Of a stretch of 56,796 nucleotides of DNA, positions 26,662 to 34,381 are shown one piece after another. Below the pieces are notes generated by a model. That model ran no database searches. It was not told the origin of the DNA and saw nothing but the letters and a program-made list of their open reading frames with translations. Position numbers and translations under genes: made by a program. Source of the DNA: Dehalococcoidia bacterium UBA6495 (GTDB taxonomy: Bacteria; Chloroflexota; Dehalococcoidia; Lucifugimonadales; UBA826); contig DJMH01000036.1 of NCBI GenBank assembly GCA_002435305.1, forward strand, positions 86,750 to 143,545. The letters are read 5' to 3'. Position 1 is the first letter of the stretch. Each line of letters begins with the position of its first letter.

Positions 26662-27495
26662 TTACTTGTCATATCTTCTTCTTACTATGAATTTACTAGA
26701 GGGTTTGTTCTTTTTCCTGGTCCGGTATCCAAGAGCAGGTTTACCCCATGGTGTTTTTGGCCCAGGCATACCTATCGGAGACCTACCTTCACCTCCCCCG
26801 TGTGGATGAGCGTTTGGGGCCATTGCAGACCCGCGCACCTCTGGCCTTCTACCCAAGTTTCTTTTCCTGCCAGCTTTACCAAGTTTCACATTTTTCTTAT
26901 CTAGGGCGCTCAACTGACCAACCGTCGCCATACACGTACTTAAAACATTTCTCATTTCTCCGGAGGGTAAGCGCAATAAAGTGTACTTTCCCTCGCTAGC
27001 CAATACCTGTGCATAGCTACCTGCACTTCTCACAATCTGTCCACCTTTCCCTTTGGTCAATTCGACATTATGTACCAAAGTTCCCGATGGTATTTTTTCT
27101 AATGGCAATGCATGGCCTGGACGAATATCAGAGTCCTCACCAGATCTAACTCGGTCTCCTACATGTATTTCATTTGGAGCCAGGATATATCGCCAATCAC
27201 CGTTCTCAAACTTAATAAGGGCTATTCGGCAAGAACGATTAGGATCATATTCAATGGTCTCGACCATCCCTAGCACACCATAGTTATCTCTTTTAAAATC
27301 TATCACCCTATATCGTCTCTTATGACCTCCGCCACGATGCCTCACCGTTACACGTCCAGTAGAATTTCTTCCACCTGTTTTCTTTAAAGGCCTGACTAAG
27401 TTTTTTCGCGGCTTTCTTTCAGTTATATCGTCCGTACTCTGAAGTACTAATCCTCTTTGGCCTGGGGTTATTGGTTTTCTAGTTTTTAACGGCAT
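26662..27495 (-). CDS. rplB: 50S ribosomal protein L2
   Basis: L2, 277 residues, required for subunit association and peptidyl transfer. Contains NSTGRVTVRHRGGGHKRRYR, IDFKRDNYGVLGMVETIEYD, and the C-terminal signature VRGSAMAPNAHPHGGGEGRS holding the conserved functional histidine. ATG at 27495 overlaps the rplW stop by one base (TGATG) with GAGGGAG upstream, so it is preferred over a TTG one codon earlier. Confidence 0.98.
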   Translation of the reverse strand: MPLKTRKPITPGQRGLVLQSTDDITERKPRKNLVRPLKKTGGRNSTGRVTVRHRGGGHKRRYRVIDFKRDNYGVLGMVETIEYDPNRSCRIALIKFENGDWRYILAPNEIHVGDRVRSGEDSDIRPGHALPLEKIPSGTLVHNVELTKGKGGQIVRSAGSYAQVLASEGKYTLLRLPSGEMRNVLSTCMATVGQLSALDKKNVKLGKAGRKRNLGRRPEVRGSAMAPNAHPHGGGEGRSPIGMPGPKTPWGKPALGYRTRKKNKPSSKFIVRRRYDK

Positions 27496-27788
27496 CAAAC
27501 TCCCTCAAACAAAGTTATCGAATCCCCAGGAGCCACTGAAACAATGGCCTTCTTCCAGGAGGGTTTCGGCGAGAATCTGGGACCAAAGCGCTTCATTTTC
27601 CCTTTCACGTTCATGGTGTTGACTTTAATCACCGTGACCCCGAAAACTTCCTGGACTGCCTCTTTAACTTCCAGTTTGGTAGCAGTTTTAGCGACTTCAA
27701 ACACATAGCGACCATCTTCTTGCATCAGTGTAGATTTTTCCGTAATCAAGGGTCGTTTTAGAATTGCGTATTTATGATGTTTACTCAT
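27495..27788 (-). CDS. rplW: 50S ribosomal protein L23
   Basis: L23, 97 residues, docking site for trigger factor and SRP at the tunnel exit. AILKRPLITEKSTLMQEDGR, VFEVAKTATKLEVKEAVQEV and MNVKGKMKRFGPRFSPKPSW fit the family. It precedes rplB with overlapping stop and start. Confidence 0.97.
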   Translation of the reverse strand: MSKHHKYAILKRPLITEKSTLMQEDGRYVFEVAKTATKLEVKEAVQEVFGVTVIKVNTMNVKGKMKRFGPRFSPKPSWKKAIVSVAPGDSITLFEGV

Positions 27789-27801
27789 CTCTGCTTACCT
27801 T

Positions 27802-28749
27802 TTATTCCCAGTCTGAGGGGAGTAACTTTATATTTTGCAGCTGTTCCCGAACGTCCAGATAAGACTTCTCTCCAAAACTTTGGATAGCCATAAGTTCTAC
27901 TTTGGATAGACTGATCAGATCATTGATTTCAGTGACGCCAGCTCGCAACAATATGTTTCTAGTTCTGGTCGAAAGGTTGAGCTCTTCTACAGCAGTCATG
28001 TTGATTTTTTCCACAACGACCTCGTCCACTGAATCTTCCACAATTTGAGGTTCAACATGAGCTTCTTCTTTCTCCACATCAATTTCTTCGCCTGAAGGAT
28101 CGCTTGAAGAAGTTCCCCCTCTATAGACTCCTCCCCATAACTCTTCGATTCTTTTTACTGCGTCAACCGTGATTATTAATTGCTTTTTATTAAGTAAGTC
28201 TAATGTGTTGAGTACTTGCACTGGTAAAGTTCTTACTCCCCCAACATTTCCAGCTGATTGAACCAACTTTTTATTGGGTCCGTCAGTTACTATCAAAGCT
28301 GAATTCGAGATGTTCAAAGCAGAAAGTATCGACACAATCTCTTTTGTCTTTCCTTCCTTCAATTCTAGCGAATCAAGAAGAAGCAAATCTGAATGGCGGG
28401 CCTTATCAGACAGAACTGACAACAATGCCAACCGCCTCATCTTCTTGGGAGTCCGCTTCCTGTAGCTTCGCGGGGAAGGCCCAAAGGCTCTTCCACCACC
28501 AACCCACACAGGGGACCTGATAGTACCCTGCCTGGAACTTCCTGTATGCTTTTGTGGTCGAGGTTTAGCCCCGCCGCCTGACACTTCTGATCTGGTTTTG
28601 GTTTTGGCCGTGCCTTGCCTCTTGTTAGCCAGCTGGCCAACCATTACCTGATGAACCAAGGCTGATTTAACAGGCACTCCAAAAACATCGTCGCGAACTT
28701 CCAAATCGCCAGTGTTCTCTCCCTGAATATTTTTTATTTGAAGTTTCAC
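27802..28749 (-). CDS. rplD: 50S ribosomal protein L4 fused to an RNA polymerase alpha-CTD-like domain
   Basis: Protein of 315 residues, about 100 longer than typical L4. Residues 1-208 are a normal L4 with the exit-tunnel loop (KTRSEVSGGGAKPRPQKHTG, RSPVWVGGGRAFGPSPRSY) and the globular domain. Residues 209-250 form an acidic linker. Residues 251-311 align without gaps to the alpha-CTD of this window's rpoA, 25 of 58 positions identical by hand count, including EEL.LS.RT.N and FGEKSY. Positions matching E. coli alpha R265, N268, G296, K298 and S299 are kept (R262, N265, G293, K295, S296 here), while C269 is Ile. Stop codon, frame and the adjacent rplW start give no sign of an assembly error. 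Ribosomal role is certain; the role of the extra domain is unknown. Confidence 0.96.
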   Translation of the reverse strand: MKLQIKNIQGENTGDLEVRDDVFGVPVKSALVHQVMVGQLANKRQGTAKTKTRSEVSGGGAKPRPQKHTGSSRQGTIRSPVWVGGGRAFGPSPRSYRKRTPKKMRRLALLSVLSDKARHSDLLLLDSLELKEGKTKEIVSILSALNISNSALIVTDGPNKKLVQSAGNVGGVRTLPVQVLNTLDLLNKKQLIITVDAVKRIEELWGGVYRGGTSSSDPSGEEIDVEKEEAHVEPQIVEDSVDEVVVEKINMTAVEELNLSTRTRNILLRAGVTEINDLISLSKVELMAIQSFGEKSYLDVREQLQNIKLLPSDWE

Positions 28750-28754
28750 TACTT

Positions 28755-29387
28755 TTAACTCTTTGTATTGGATTTAGATATAAGTAGTAAAGAATTACGA
28801 TGCCCAGGCACAGCACCTTTCACCAACAGAAGATTCCTCTCAGCATCCACCATTACGACATCCAAATTCTTCACAGTCACCTTGTCTCCACCCATACGAC
28901 CTGCCATTCTCATTCCTTTGATAACACGTCCCGGGGTTGTTCCAGCTCCAATTGATCCTGGAGCACGATGCCTATCAGATTGACCGTGGGTTTTGGGTCC
29001 TCCCCGAAAGTTATATCTTTTAACCCCTCCCTGGAACCCTTTTCCTTTCGAAACCCCTGTGACATTAACTTTTTCCCCGGCCTCAAACATTCCCACGTCA
29101 ATTTGGGACCCCACTTCTAAACCTTCATAATCTTCAGACTTTGTCTCTCTGAGGTGTCGGAACAGATCACTACCAGCCACCGCCAAGTGACCACTTTTTG
29201 GTTTATTTGACCTCTTAACCCTTTCAAATCCCAATTGAACGCTTTGATATCCATCTTTTTTCAAAGATTTGATCTGTGTGATAGTGCAAGGACCAGCTTC
29301 AATAGCAGTAACAGCGTGAGCAGTACCGTCCTCATAAAAGTACTGGGTCCCCCCAATGACTTTTCCTATTATCCCTACAATTGACAT
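28755..29387 (-). CDS. rplC: 50S ribosomal protein L3
   Basis: L3, 210 residues, an early assembly protein reaching the peptidyl-transferase centre. GIIGKVIGGTQYFYEDGTAH, VTGVSKGKGFQGGVKRYNF, GSIGAGTTPGRVIKGMRMAG and the GNGR-like QSDRHRAPGSIG region are typical. ATG at 29387 gives the canonical MSIVGIIGK start just after rpsJ; an earlier in-frame start would overlap rpsJ. Confidence 0.97.
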   Translation of the reverse strand: MSIVGIIGKVIGGTQYFYEDGTAHAVTAIEAGPCTITQIKSLKKDGYQSVQLGFERVKRSNKPKSGHLAVAGSDLFRHLRETKSEDYEGLEVGSQIDVGMFEAGEKVNVTGVSKGKGFQGGVKRYNFRGGPKTHGQSDRHRAPGSIGAGTTPGRVIKGMRMAGRMGGDKVTVKNLDVVMVDAERNLLLVKGAVPGHRNSLLLISKSNTKS

Positions 29388-29397
29388 CTTTCTGTAC

Positions 29398-29712
29398 CTA
29401 CAACTTGATTGATATGTCCACACCCGCAGGCATGTCCAGATTGGTCAATGCATCTATCGTTTTAGATGTGGGGTTATGTATATCGATAAGTCGATTATGA
29501 GTTCGCATCTCGAAATGCTCCCGTGAATCCTTATCAATGTGGGGCGCCCTTAACACACAAAACCGTTTGATAGCAGTGGGTAGTGGCACCGGGCCGGCAA
29601 CCCTAGCTCCAGTCCTTTCAGCAGTTTCAACTATTTGGCCTGCGGACTGATCCAAAATTCTGTGATCAAATGCTTTTAATATAACTCTGATTTTTTGGGA
29701 GTTCTGTACCAT
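29398..29712 (-). CDS. rpsJ: 30S ribosomal protein S10
   Basis: S10 (also NusE, a transcription antitermination partner), 104 residues. KIRVILKAFDHRILDQSAGQ, GPVPLPTAIKRFCVLRAPHI and SREHFEMRTHNRLIDIHNP are diagnostic. It follows fusA after only 12 bp, leaving no room for an S10-type leader attenuator and no tuf gene between. Confidence 0.98.
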   Translation of the reverse strand: MVQNSQKIRVILKAFDHRILDQSAGQIVETAERTGARVAGPVPLPTAIKRFCVLRAPHIDKDSREHFEMRTHNRLIDIHNPTSKTIDALTNLDMPAGVDISIKL

Positions 29713-29724
29713 TTCTTAAATGTC

Positions 29725-31785
29725 CTAAGTGGCCTGAGCTTCCACGACTGACTCAGGAGCCTCCAAATATTTTTCAAATTCCATAGAATATCCAGCCCTT
29801 CCTTGAGTGATAGAGCGTAAATCATTTGCGTATCCAAAACTCTCGGCCAATGGAAGAGATGCTTTAACTATTTGAGTGTCCCCTTGGGCATCAATACTCT
29901 CCACTCCAGCCCTTCTCCTACCCAGATCTCCGATTACTTCTCCCAAGTAATCTTCAGGGGTAACAACTTCCAGTTTCATCACAGGCTCCAGAACGACAGG
30001 GCTGCATCTGTCAATAGCTGTCCTTGTGGCCATTGAGCCAGCAATTTCAAATGAAACTTTGGAGGAATCAACGTCGTGGTAAGTACCATCAATAAGCCTA
30101 ACCAGAAGATCAATTACCGGAAATCCTGACTTAGGCCCATTTTTCAATGCACCTCGGACACCATCCTCCACTGAAGATATAAATTCGATCGGAATAGACC
30201 CCCCTCTGATACGGTTTTCAAACTGTACCCCCTCACCTCTTTTCAGTGGTTCCATCTCTATTATGACGTGGCCGTATTGGCCATGACCTCCAGATTGCCT
30301 TATAAATTTGCCTTCGGCGGTTGTTGTTTTTCTAATAGTCTCTCTGAATGCAACTCTTGGTTTTCCAACGTTGGCTTCAATTTTAAATTCTCTCTTCATA
30401 CGTTCGGTCAGAATTTCCAGGTGCAATTCACCCATACCGGACATAACAGTCTGACCGGTTTCATCATTATAATTAATTGTGAAAGTAGGATCTTCATCAG
30501 ACAATTTGACCAATGCATCAGACAACTTATCTTGATCTACTCTAGCTTTGGGTTCAATTGCAACGGATACAACTGGATCTGGAAATTCAATCTTTTCCAG
30601 TAAAATTGGGTCTTGTATCGAACTGATGGTCTCGCCGGTGGTGGTATCCTTTAGACCAATTGCCGCAGCAATTTCCCCTGCAAAAACCTCCTCGACGTCT
30701 TCCCTTTGGTCTGCGTGCATTTTAACTATTCTGCCGAGTCTTTCCCTGTCTCCTGTCACAGTATTCAAAACACTGGTCCCTGACTTAGCTGAACCAGAGT
30801 AAACACGGAAATAAACAAGCCTACCGATAAAGGGGTCCGTCACAGTTTTAAAGGCAAGTGCCGCGAACGGTTCCTCGTTGCTGGCGTCTCTGGCGATCAC
30901 GTCATCAGTACCTGGCTTAACACCTTCAACTGGAGGAACATCCAAAGGTGAAGGTAAATATTCTCCTATTGCATCTAGCAAAGGCTGAACGCATTTGTTT
31001 TTTAAAGCAGTCCCACAAAGAACAGGAACAACCTTATTCGAAATGGTTACGGTCCGTATAGCTGCCTTAAGTTCTTCCTGCGAGATATCCTCTTCAAGAA
31101 GAAATTTTTCCAGGAGATTATCGTCTTGCTCCGCTATCTTCTCAATCATTTCTGATCGCCTAATCTCAAATTCTTCCATGAACTCATCGGGGACTCCACC
31201 TTCAGTCATGTTCCCCTCTTCATCGAATGTAAAAGATCTACCTTCTACCAGATCAATCACCCCATAGAATTGATCCTCACTCCCCATAGGTATCTGTATT
31301 GGAACAGGGTTTGCCTTTAGCCTCTGCACTATGGTGTCTATCGCGTGGTAGTAATCACCGCCCACCTTATCCATTTTGTTTATAAAACAAATGCGAGGCA
31401 CCTGATATTTATCAGCTTGTCTCCACACAGTCTCGGACTGAGGTTGAACTCCGGCTACAGAATCAAACACAACAATACCACCGTCCAAAATTCTAAGGCT
31501 CCTCTCCACTTCAGCGGTAAAATCCACGTGCCCGGGGGTGTCAATAATATTCAACTCCCAATCTTTCCACTGGGTCGCTGTAGCGGCAGAAACTATGGTT
31601 ATTCCCCTCTCTCTTTCTTGGTCCATCCAGTCGGTAGCTGTGTTTCCATCATCAACGGTACCCAATTTATGGATGCGCCCGGTAAAATATAAAACTCTCT
31701 CTGACACAGTCGTTTTACCTGCGTCAATGTGGGCGATAAAACCAATATTTCTAGTTTGTTTTAGGGAATTCCGTGCCACTGTCAA
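29725..31785 (-). CDS. fusA: Elongation factor G
   Basis: Translocation GTPase EF-G, 686 residues, full length with five domains. G1 AHIDAGKTT (about residues 18-26), G3 DTPGHVDFTAEVERSLR, G4 NKMDKVGGDY, and the C-terminal domain IV motif GGHGQYGHVIIEME followed by GRRAGVESIDAQGD are visible. It lies between rpsG and rpsJ; the tuf gene commonly found next to it is missing. Confidence 0.98.
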   Translation of the reverse strand: MTVARNSLKQTRNIGFIAHIDAGKTTVSERVLYFTGRIHKLGTVDDGNTATDWMDQERERGITIVSAATATQWKDWELNIIDTPGHVDFTAEVERSLRILDGGIVVFDSVAGVQPQSETVWRQADKYQVPRICFINKMDKVGGDYYHAIDTIVQRLKANPVPIQIPMGSEDQFYGVIDLVEGRSFTFDEEGNMTEGGVPDEFMEEFEIRRSEMIEKIAEQDDNLLEKFLLEEDISQEELKAAIRTVTISNKVVPVLCGTALKNKCVQPLLDAIGEYLPSPLDVPPVEGVKPGTDDVIARDASNEEPFAALAFKTVTDPFIGRLVYFRVYSGSAKSGTSVLNTVTGDRERLGRIVKMHADQREDVEEVFAGEIAAAIGLKDTTTGETISSIQDPILLEKIEFPDPVVSVAIEPKARVDQDKLSDALVKLSDEDPTFTINYNDETGQTVMSGMGELHLEILTERMKREFKIEANVGKPRVAFRETIRKTTTAEGKFIRQSGGHGQYGHVIIEMEPLKRGEGVQFENRIRGGSIPIEFISSVEDGVRGALKNGPKSGFPVIDLLVRLIDGTYHDVDSSKVSFEIAGSMATRTAIDRCSPVVLEPVMKLEVVTPEDYLGEVIGDLGRRRAGVESIDAQGDTQIVKASLPLAESFGYANDLRSITQGRAGYSMEFEKYLEAPESVVEAQAT

Positions 31786-31812
31786 TATCCTTCAATAGGG
31801 ATTACTAAATCA

Positions 31813-32283
31813 TCACCAGCGATAATGAGCAAAGGCCCTGTTGGCCTCTGCCATCCTGAAAACCTCTTCTTTACGCCTCACAGCTGCTCCCTGTCCCCTA
31901 GAAGCATCCAACAATTCGGCTGACAACTTCTCTGACATTCCCCTGCCTGACCTTTGCCTTGCACCCGTAACAAGCCACCTCATGGCTAAAGCCATACGCC
32001 GTGCCGGCCTAACTTCGGCGGGCACTTGGTAATTGGCTCCTCCAACTCTTCTAGAACGTACCTCAATCATAGGAGTGGCATTTCGAATTGCTTGCTCGAA
32101 AACCTCGAATCCGGATCTGCCTGCTTCTTGCTCTACGCTATCTATGGCAGAGTAAACAATTTTTTGGGCAACTGTTTTTTTACCATTGGACATAACATTA
32201 TTTATAAATTTGGCCAGATCGACACTATTATATTTAGGGTCCGGCAAAATCTTTCTTATTTCTGCTCTTCTTCTTCTCGCCAT
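31813..32283 (-). CDS. rpsG: 30S ribosomal protein S7
   Basis: Primary 16S-binding protein S7, 156 residues, nucleating head assembly. ARRRRAEIRKILPDPKYNS, KFINNVMSNGKKTVAQKIVY, EVRSRRVGGANYQVPAEVRP and FRMAEANRAFAHYRW at the C terminus are diagnostic. Confidence 0.98.
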   Translation of the reverse strand: MARRRRAEIRKILPDPKYNSVDLAKFINNVMSNGKKTVAQKIVYSAIDSVEQEAGRSGFEVFEQAIRNATPMIEVRSRRVGGANYQVPAEVRPARRMALAMRWLVTGARQRSGRGMSEKLSAELLDASRGQGAAVRRKEEVFRMAEANRAFAHYRW

Positions 32284-32335
32284 ATAACTTCTCTGAATTG
32301 ATACCTTAATTTACAACAAGCCATTATCTATTAAT

Positions 32336-32752
32336 TTAACTTTCTTCTATTCGAGTTCCGTATTTGCTACGACTTCTCTTTCGATCCTGAACCCCAGCTG
32401 TATCTAAAACCCCTCGCACAACGTGATACCGTACTCCTGGCAAATCTCGAACCTTACCGCCTCTTATTAAAACAACTGAGTGTTCCTGCAAATTATGTCC
32501 CTCACCCGGAATATAGGCGGTTACCTCCATTCCATTGGTCAGCCTGACACGAGCTACCTTCCTCAAGGCCGAATTAGGTTTCTTAGGTGTCTGAGTTCTG
32601 ACTTGGACACATACCCCACGTTTGTGTGGAGAGCGTGCCCCTCGGTTACCCTTATTCTTTAGAGTGTTCCAAGTAAGATCTAACGCAGGTGCCGTATTTT
32701 TCCGTACCTTCTTGCGCCTCTTCTTCCTTATGAGTTGGTTAACCGTAGGCAT
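32336..32752 (-). CDS. rpsL: 30S ribosomal protein S12
   Basis: S12, 138 residues, the decoding-centre protein affected by streptomycin. TVNQLIRKKRRKKVRKNTAP, TPKKPNSALRKVARVRLTNG and LPGVRYHVVRGVLDTAGV are typical; the lysine of PKKPNSALRK is the wild-type streptomycin-sensitive residue. It is the first gene of the supercluster, with AGGA 7 bp before its ATG and a consensus promoter 70 bp upstream. Confidence 0.98.
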   Translation of the reverse strand: MPTVNQLIRKKRRKKVRKNTAPALDLTWNTLKNKGNRGARSPHKRGVCVQVRTQTPKKPNSALRKVARVRLTNGMEVTAYIPGEGHNLQEHSVVLIRGGKVRDLPGVRYHVVRGVLDTAGVQDRKRSRSKYGTRIEES

Positions 32753-32822
32753 AAAAAATCCTGTTTTTTTGTCTCTTTTTTTGACCGAAATAAACCATCG
32801 CTTTTAGGGGCGACAAGGAATA

Positions 32823-32851
32823 ATTATAGCTATGGATAAAATGTGTGTCAA
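32823..32851 (-). promoter_or_regulatory. Consensus sigma70-type promoter of the str-S10-spc-alpha cluster
   Basis: On the minus strand TTGACA (32851-32846) and TATAAT (32828-32823) are separated by exactly 17 bp, a perfect match to the housekeeping consensus. The predicted start is near 32816, giving a leader of about 64 nt before rpsL. No other promoter of this quality was noticed within the cluster. Confidence 0.85.
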
Positions 32852-32941
32852 CGATTACAAAGTCTAAATCCACGAACAAATTAGAGGTTGATGTGCGTTA
32901 GCAAGCCAATACCAAATGACTTGAATCGGGTTTGTGCAAAA

Positions 32942-33451
32942 TCAGTTCCTAGTATTTAAACCTTTAGGAAGAGTAATCCTCATAGTTTTACTTCCCACAC
33001 ACACCTCACCCACCACTGAACTGATCGCTGGTATCAAAATATCTTTATCTATTGAGTTACTCACAACGTATACGTCATTAGCTCCTGTTTCTATAATCTC
33101 CTTCACGGTCCCCAATTCCGTGTTGTTTTCATCCAAAACTGCCATACCAATGATTTCATGATGGAAATAGCTGTTTTCTGAATTCAAGTTCCCAGATTCT
33201 TGAGAGTCAATCTTCAATTCACATCCCCGATATTTCTCAGCTGCCTCACGGCTATCAATACCATCTAGCTCTACAATCAGCCCCTTTTTGTCATTAAAAA
33301 CATTAACTATCTCCCTGGGCATATCATTGAGTTGCAGGGACTGGCCTTTTGAAAATCTCTCTGGGAAATCAGATAACGATTCAACTCGTAATTGACCTCG
33401 GAGACCTCGGACACCCCGTATTATTCCAACCGTAACTAAATCGTCATCCAT
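32942..33451 (-). CDS. rimM: 16S rRNA processing protein RimM
   Basis: Assembly factor that binds S19 and helps 30S head maturation, 169 residues. The N domain (VTVGIIRGVRGLRGQLRVES through LKIDSQE) is the RimM fold and the PRC-barrel follows (HHEIIGMAVLDENNTELGTV, TGANDVYVV). Last of the rel-rpsT-rpsP-khpA-rimM series; trmD and rplS, often its next neighbours, are not here. Confidence 0.92.
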   Translation of the reverse strand: MDDDLVTVGIIRGVRGLRGQLRVESLSDFPERFSKGQSLQLNDMPREIVNVFNDKKGLIVELDGIDSREAAEKYRGCELKIDSQESGNLNSENSYFHHEIIGMAVLDENNTELGTVKEIIETGANDVYVVSNSIDKDILIPAISSVVGEVCVGSKTMRITLPKGLNTRN

Positions 33452-33534
33452 ATAAAACCAACCATGAATAATATGTTCCGAAGGTGTTATGACCTGATTC
33501 TACTGATCGCCAGGAAACATGGGATGTGAGGTGT

Positions 33535-33765
33535 TTACTCAATCTCCAGGCTGACATGAAATCCATTCTTAACAGCAGCTACCCGTAACAAACTTCTTAT
33601 CGATTGAGCAACTCTACCTTGTCGCCCAATCACTCGACCTTTGTCGTCGGGATGAACTTGCAATATATAGGTGATGTCTCCGTCATCTTTCTCGCTTGAG
33701 GAAACTACAACGTCATCTGGATAAGACACGATAGCTTTAGCTATGTACTCTATAAGTTCTTTCAT
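33535..33765 (-). CDS. khpA: KH-domain RNA-binding protein KhpA
   Basis: Single KH-domain protein of 76 residues (YlqC/KhpA family). The RNA-binding loop is VIGRQGRVAQSIRSLLRVAA, with the usual N-terminal LIEYIAKAIVSYPDDV. Commonly encoded between rpsP and rimM, exactly as here. Roles reported for the family include RNA chaperoning together with KhpB and control of cell elongation in streptococci. Confidence 0.93.
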   Translation of the reverse strand: MKELIEYIAKAIVSYPDDVVVSSSEKDDGDITYILQVHPDDKGRVIGRQGRVAQSIRSLLRVAAVKNGFHVSLEIE

Positions 33766-33809
33766 ATTAGCTGAGATTGGAAATACAATTAAATTTCATT
33801 TGAGGAAAT

Positions 33810-34079
33810 TTACACTTCTTCCCCGTCTTCAGAGTCTCCACCGTCAATTGAAACTTTTTCTATTATTCTCTTTACGGCATCAGAGGGCTGGGCTCCCTGA
33901 CTAATCCATTTTTGTGCCTTTTCAATATCCATGACCATTTCCGGAGGGTCAAAGCGGGGATTATAGTGCCCTAGGTATTCAACAAAGCGCCCATCTCTCG
34001 GCTTGCGAGAATCTGCCACAACTATTCGATAGCTTGGTTGGTTCTTAGAGCCTGTCCTTCTAAGCCTAATTCTAAGCAT
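33810..34079 (-). CDS. rpsP: 30S ribosomal protein S16
   Basis: S16, 89 residues. RIRLRRTGSKNQPSYRIVVA, DSRKPRDGRFVEYLGHYNP and QKWISQGAQPSDAVKRI match the family. It follows rpsT by five bp and precedes khpA. Confidence 0.97.
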   Translation of the reverse strand: MLRIRLRRTGSKNQPSYRIVVADSRKPRDGRFVEYLGHYNPRFDPPEMVMDIEKAQKWISQGAQPSDAVKRIIEKVSIDGGDSEDGEEV

Positions 34080-34084
34080 GACAG

Positions 34085-34348
34085 TTACTCCTGAATATTC
34101 TTAGCGTCGTTGAGATGCTTGATAAGTCTTGATTTCTTTCTGGACACTGTATTTCTGTGCATCGCACCCTTTCCAGCAGCTTTATCCAAGGCCACTACTG
34201 CCCCTTTTGCCGCTACTTCAGCACCCTCTATGTCCCCGTCAACAATCAACTTCCGCGTCCTTGTAACCAAATTTCTGGCCCGTGATTTTAAGGGTTGGTT
34301 GATACTTTTCCTTCTTTCACTAACCCTAAAAGCTTTTGCGCTTGGCAC
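34085..34348 (-). CDS. rpsT: 30S ribosomal protein S20
   Basis: S20, 87 residues, a helical protein bound to helix 44. Pattern RRKSINQPLKSRARNLVTRT, GAVVALDKAAGKGAMHRNTV and SRKKSRLIKHLN is typical. Sits between rel and rpsP, an unusual location compared with many genomes where it stands alone. Confidence 0.94.
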   Translation of the reverse strand: MPSAKAFRVSERRKSINQPLKSRARNLVTRTRKLIVDGDIEGAEVAAKGAVVALDKAAGKGAMHRNTVSRKKSRLIKHLNDAKNIQE

Positions 34349-34381
34349 TTTACTCGAATCTCCTAATGCATTTTCTAAAAA

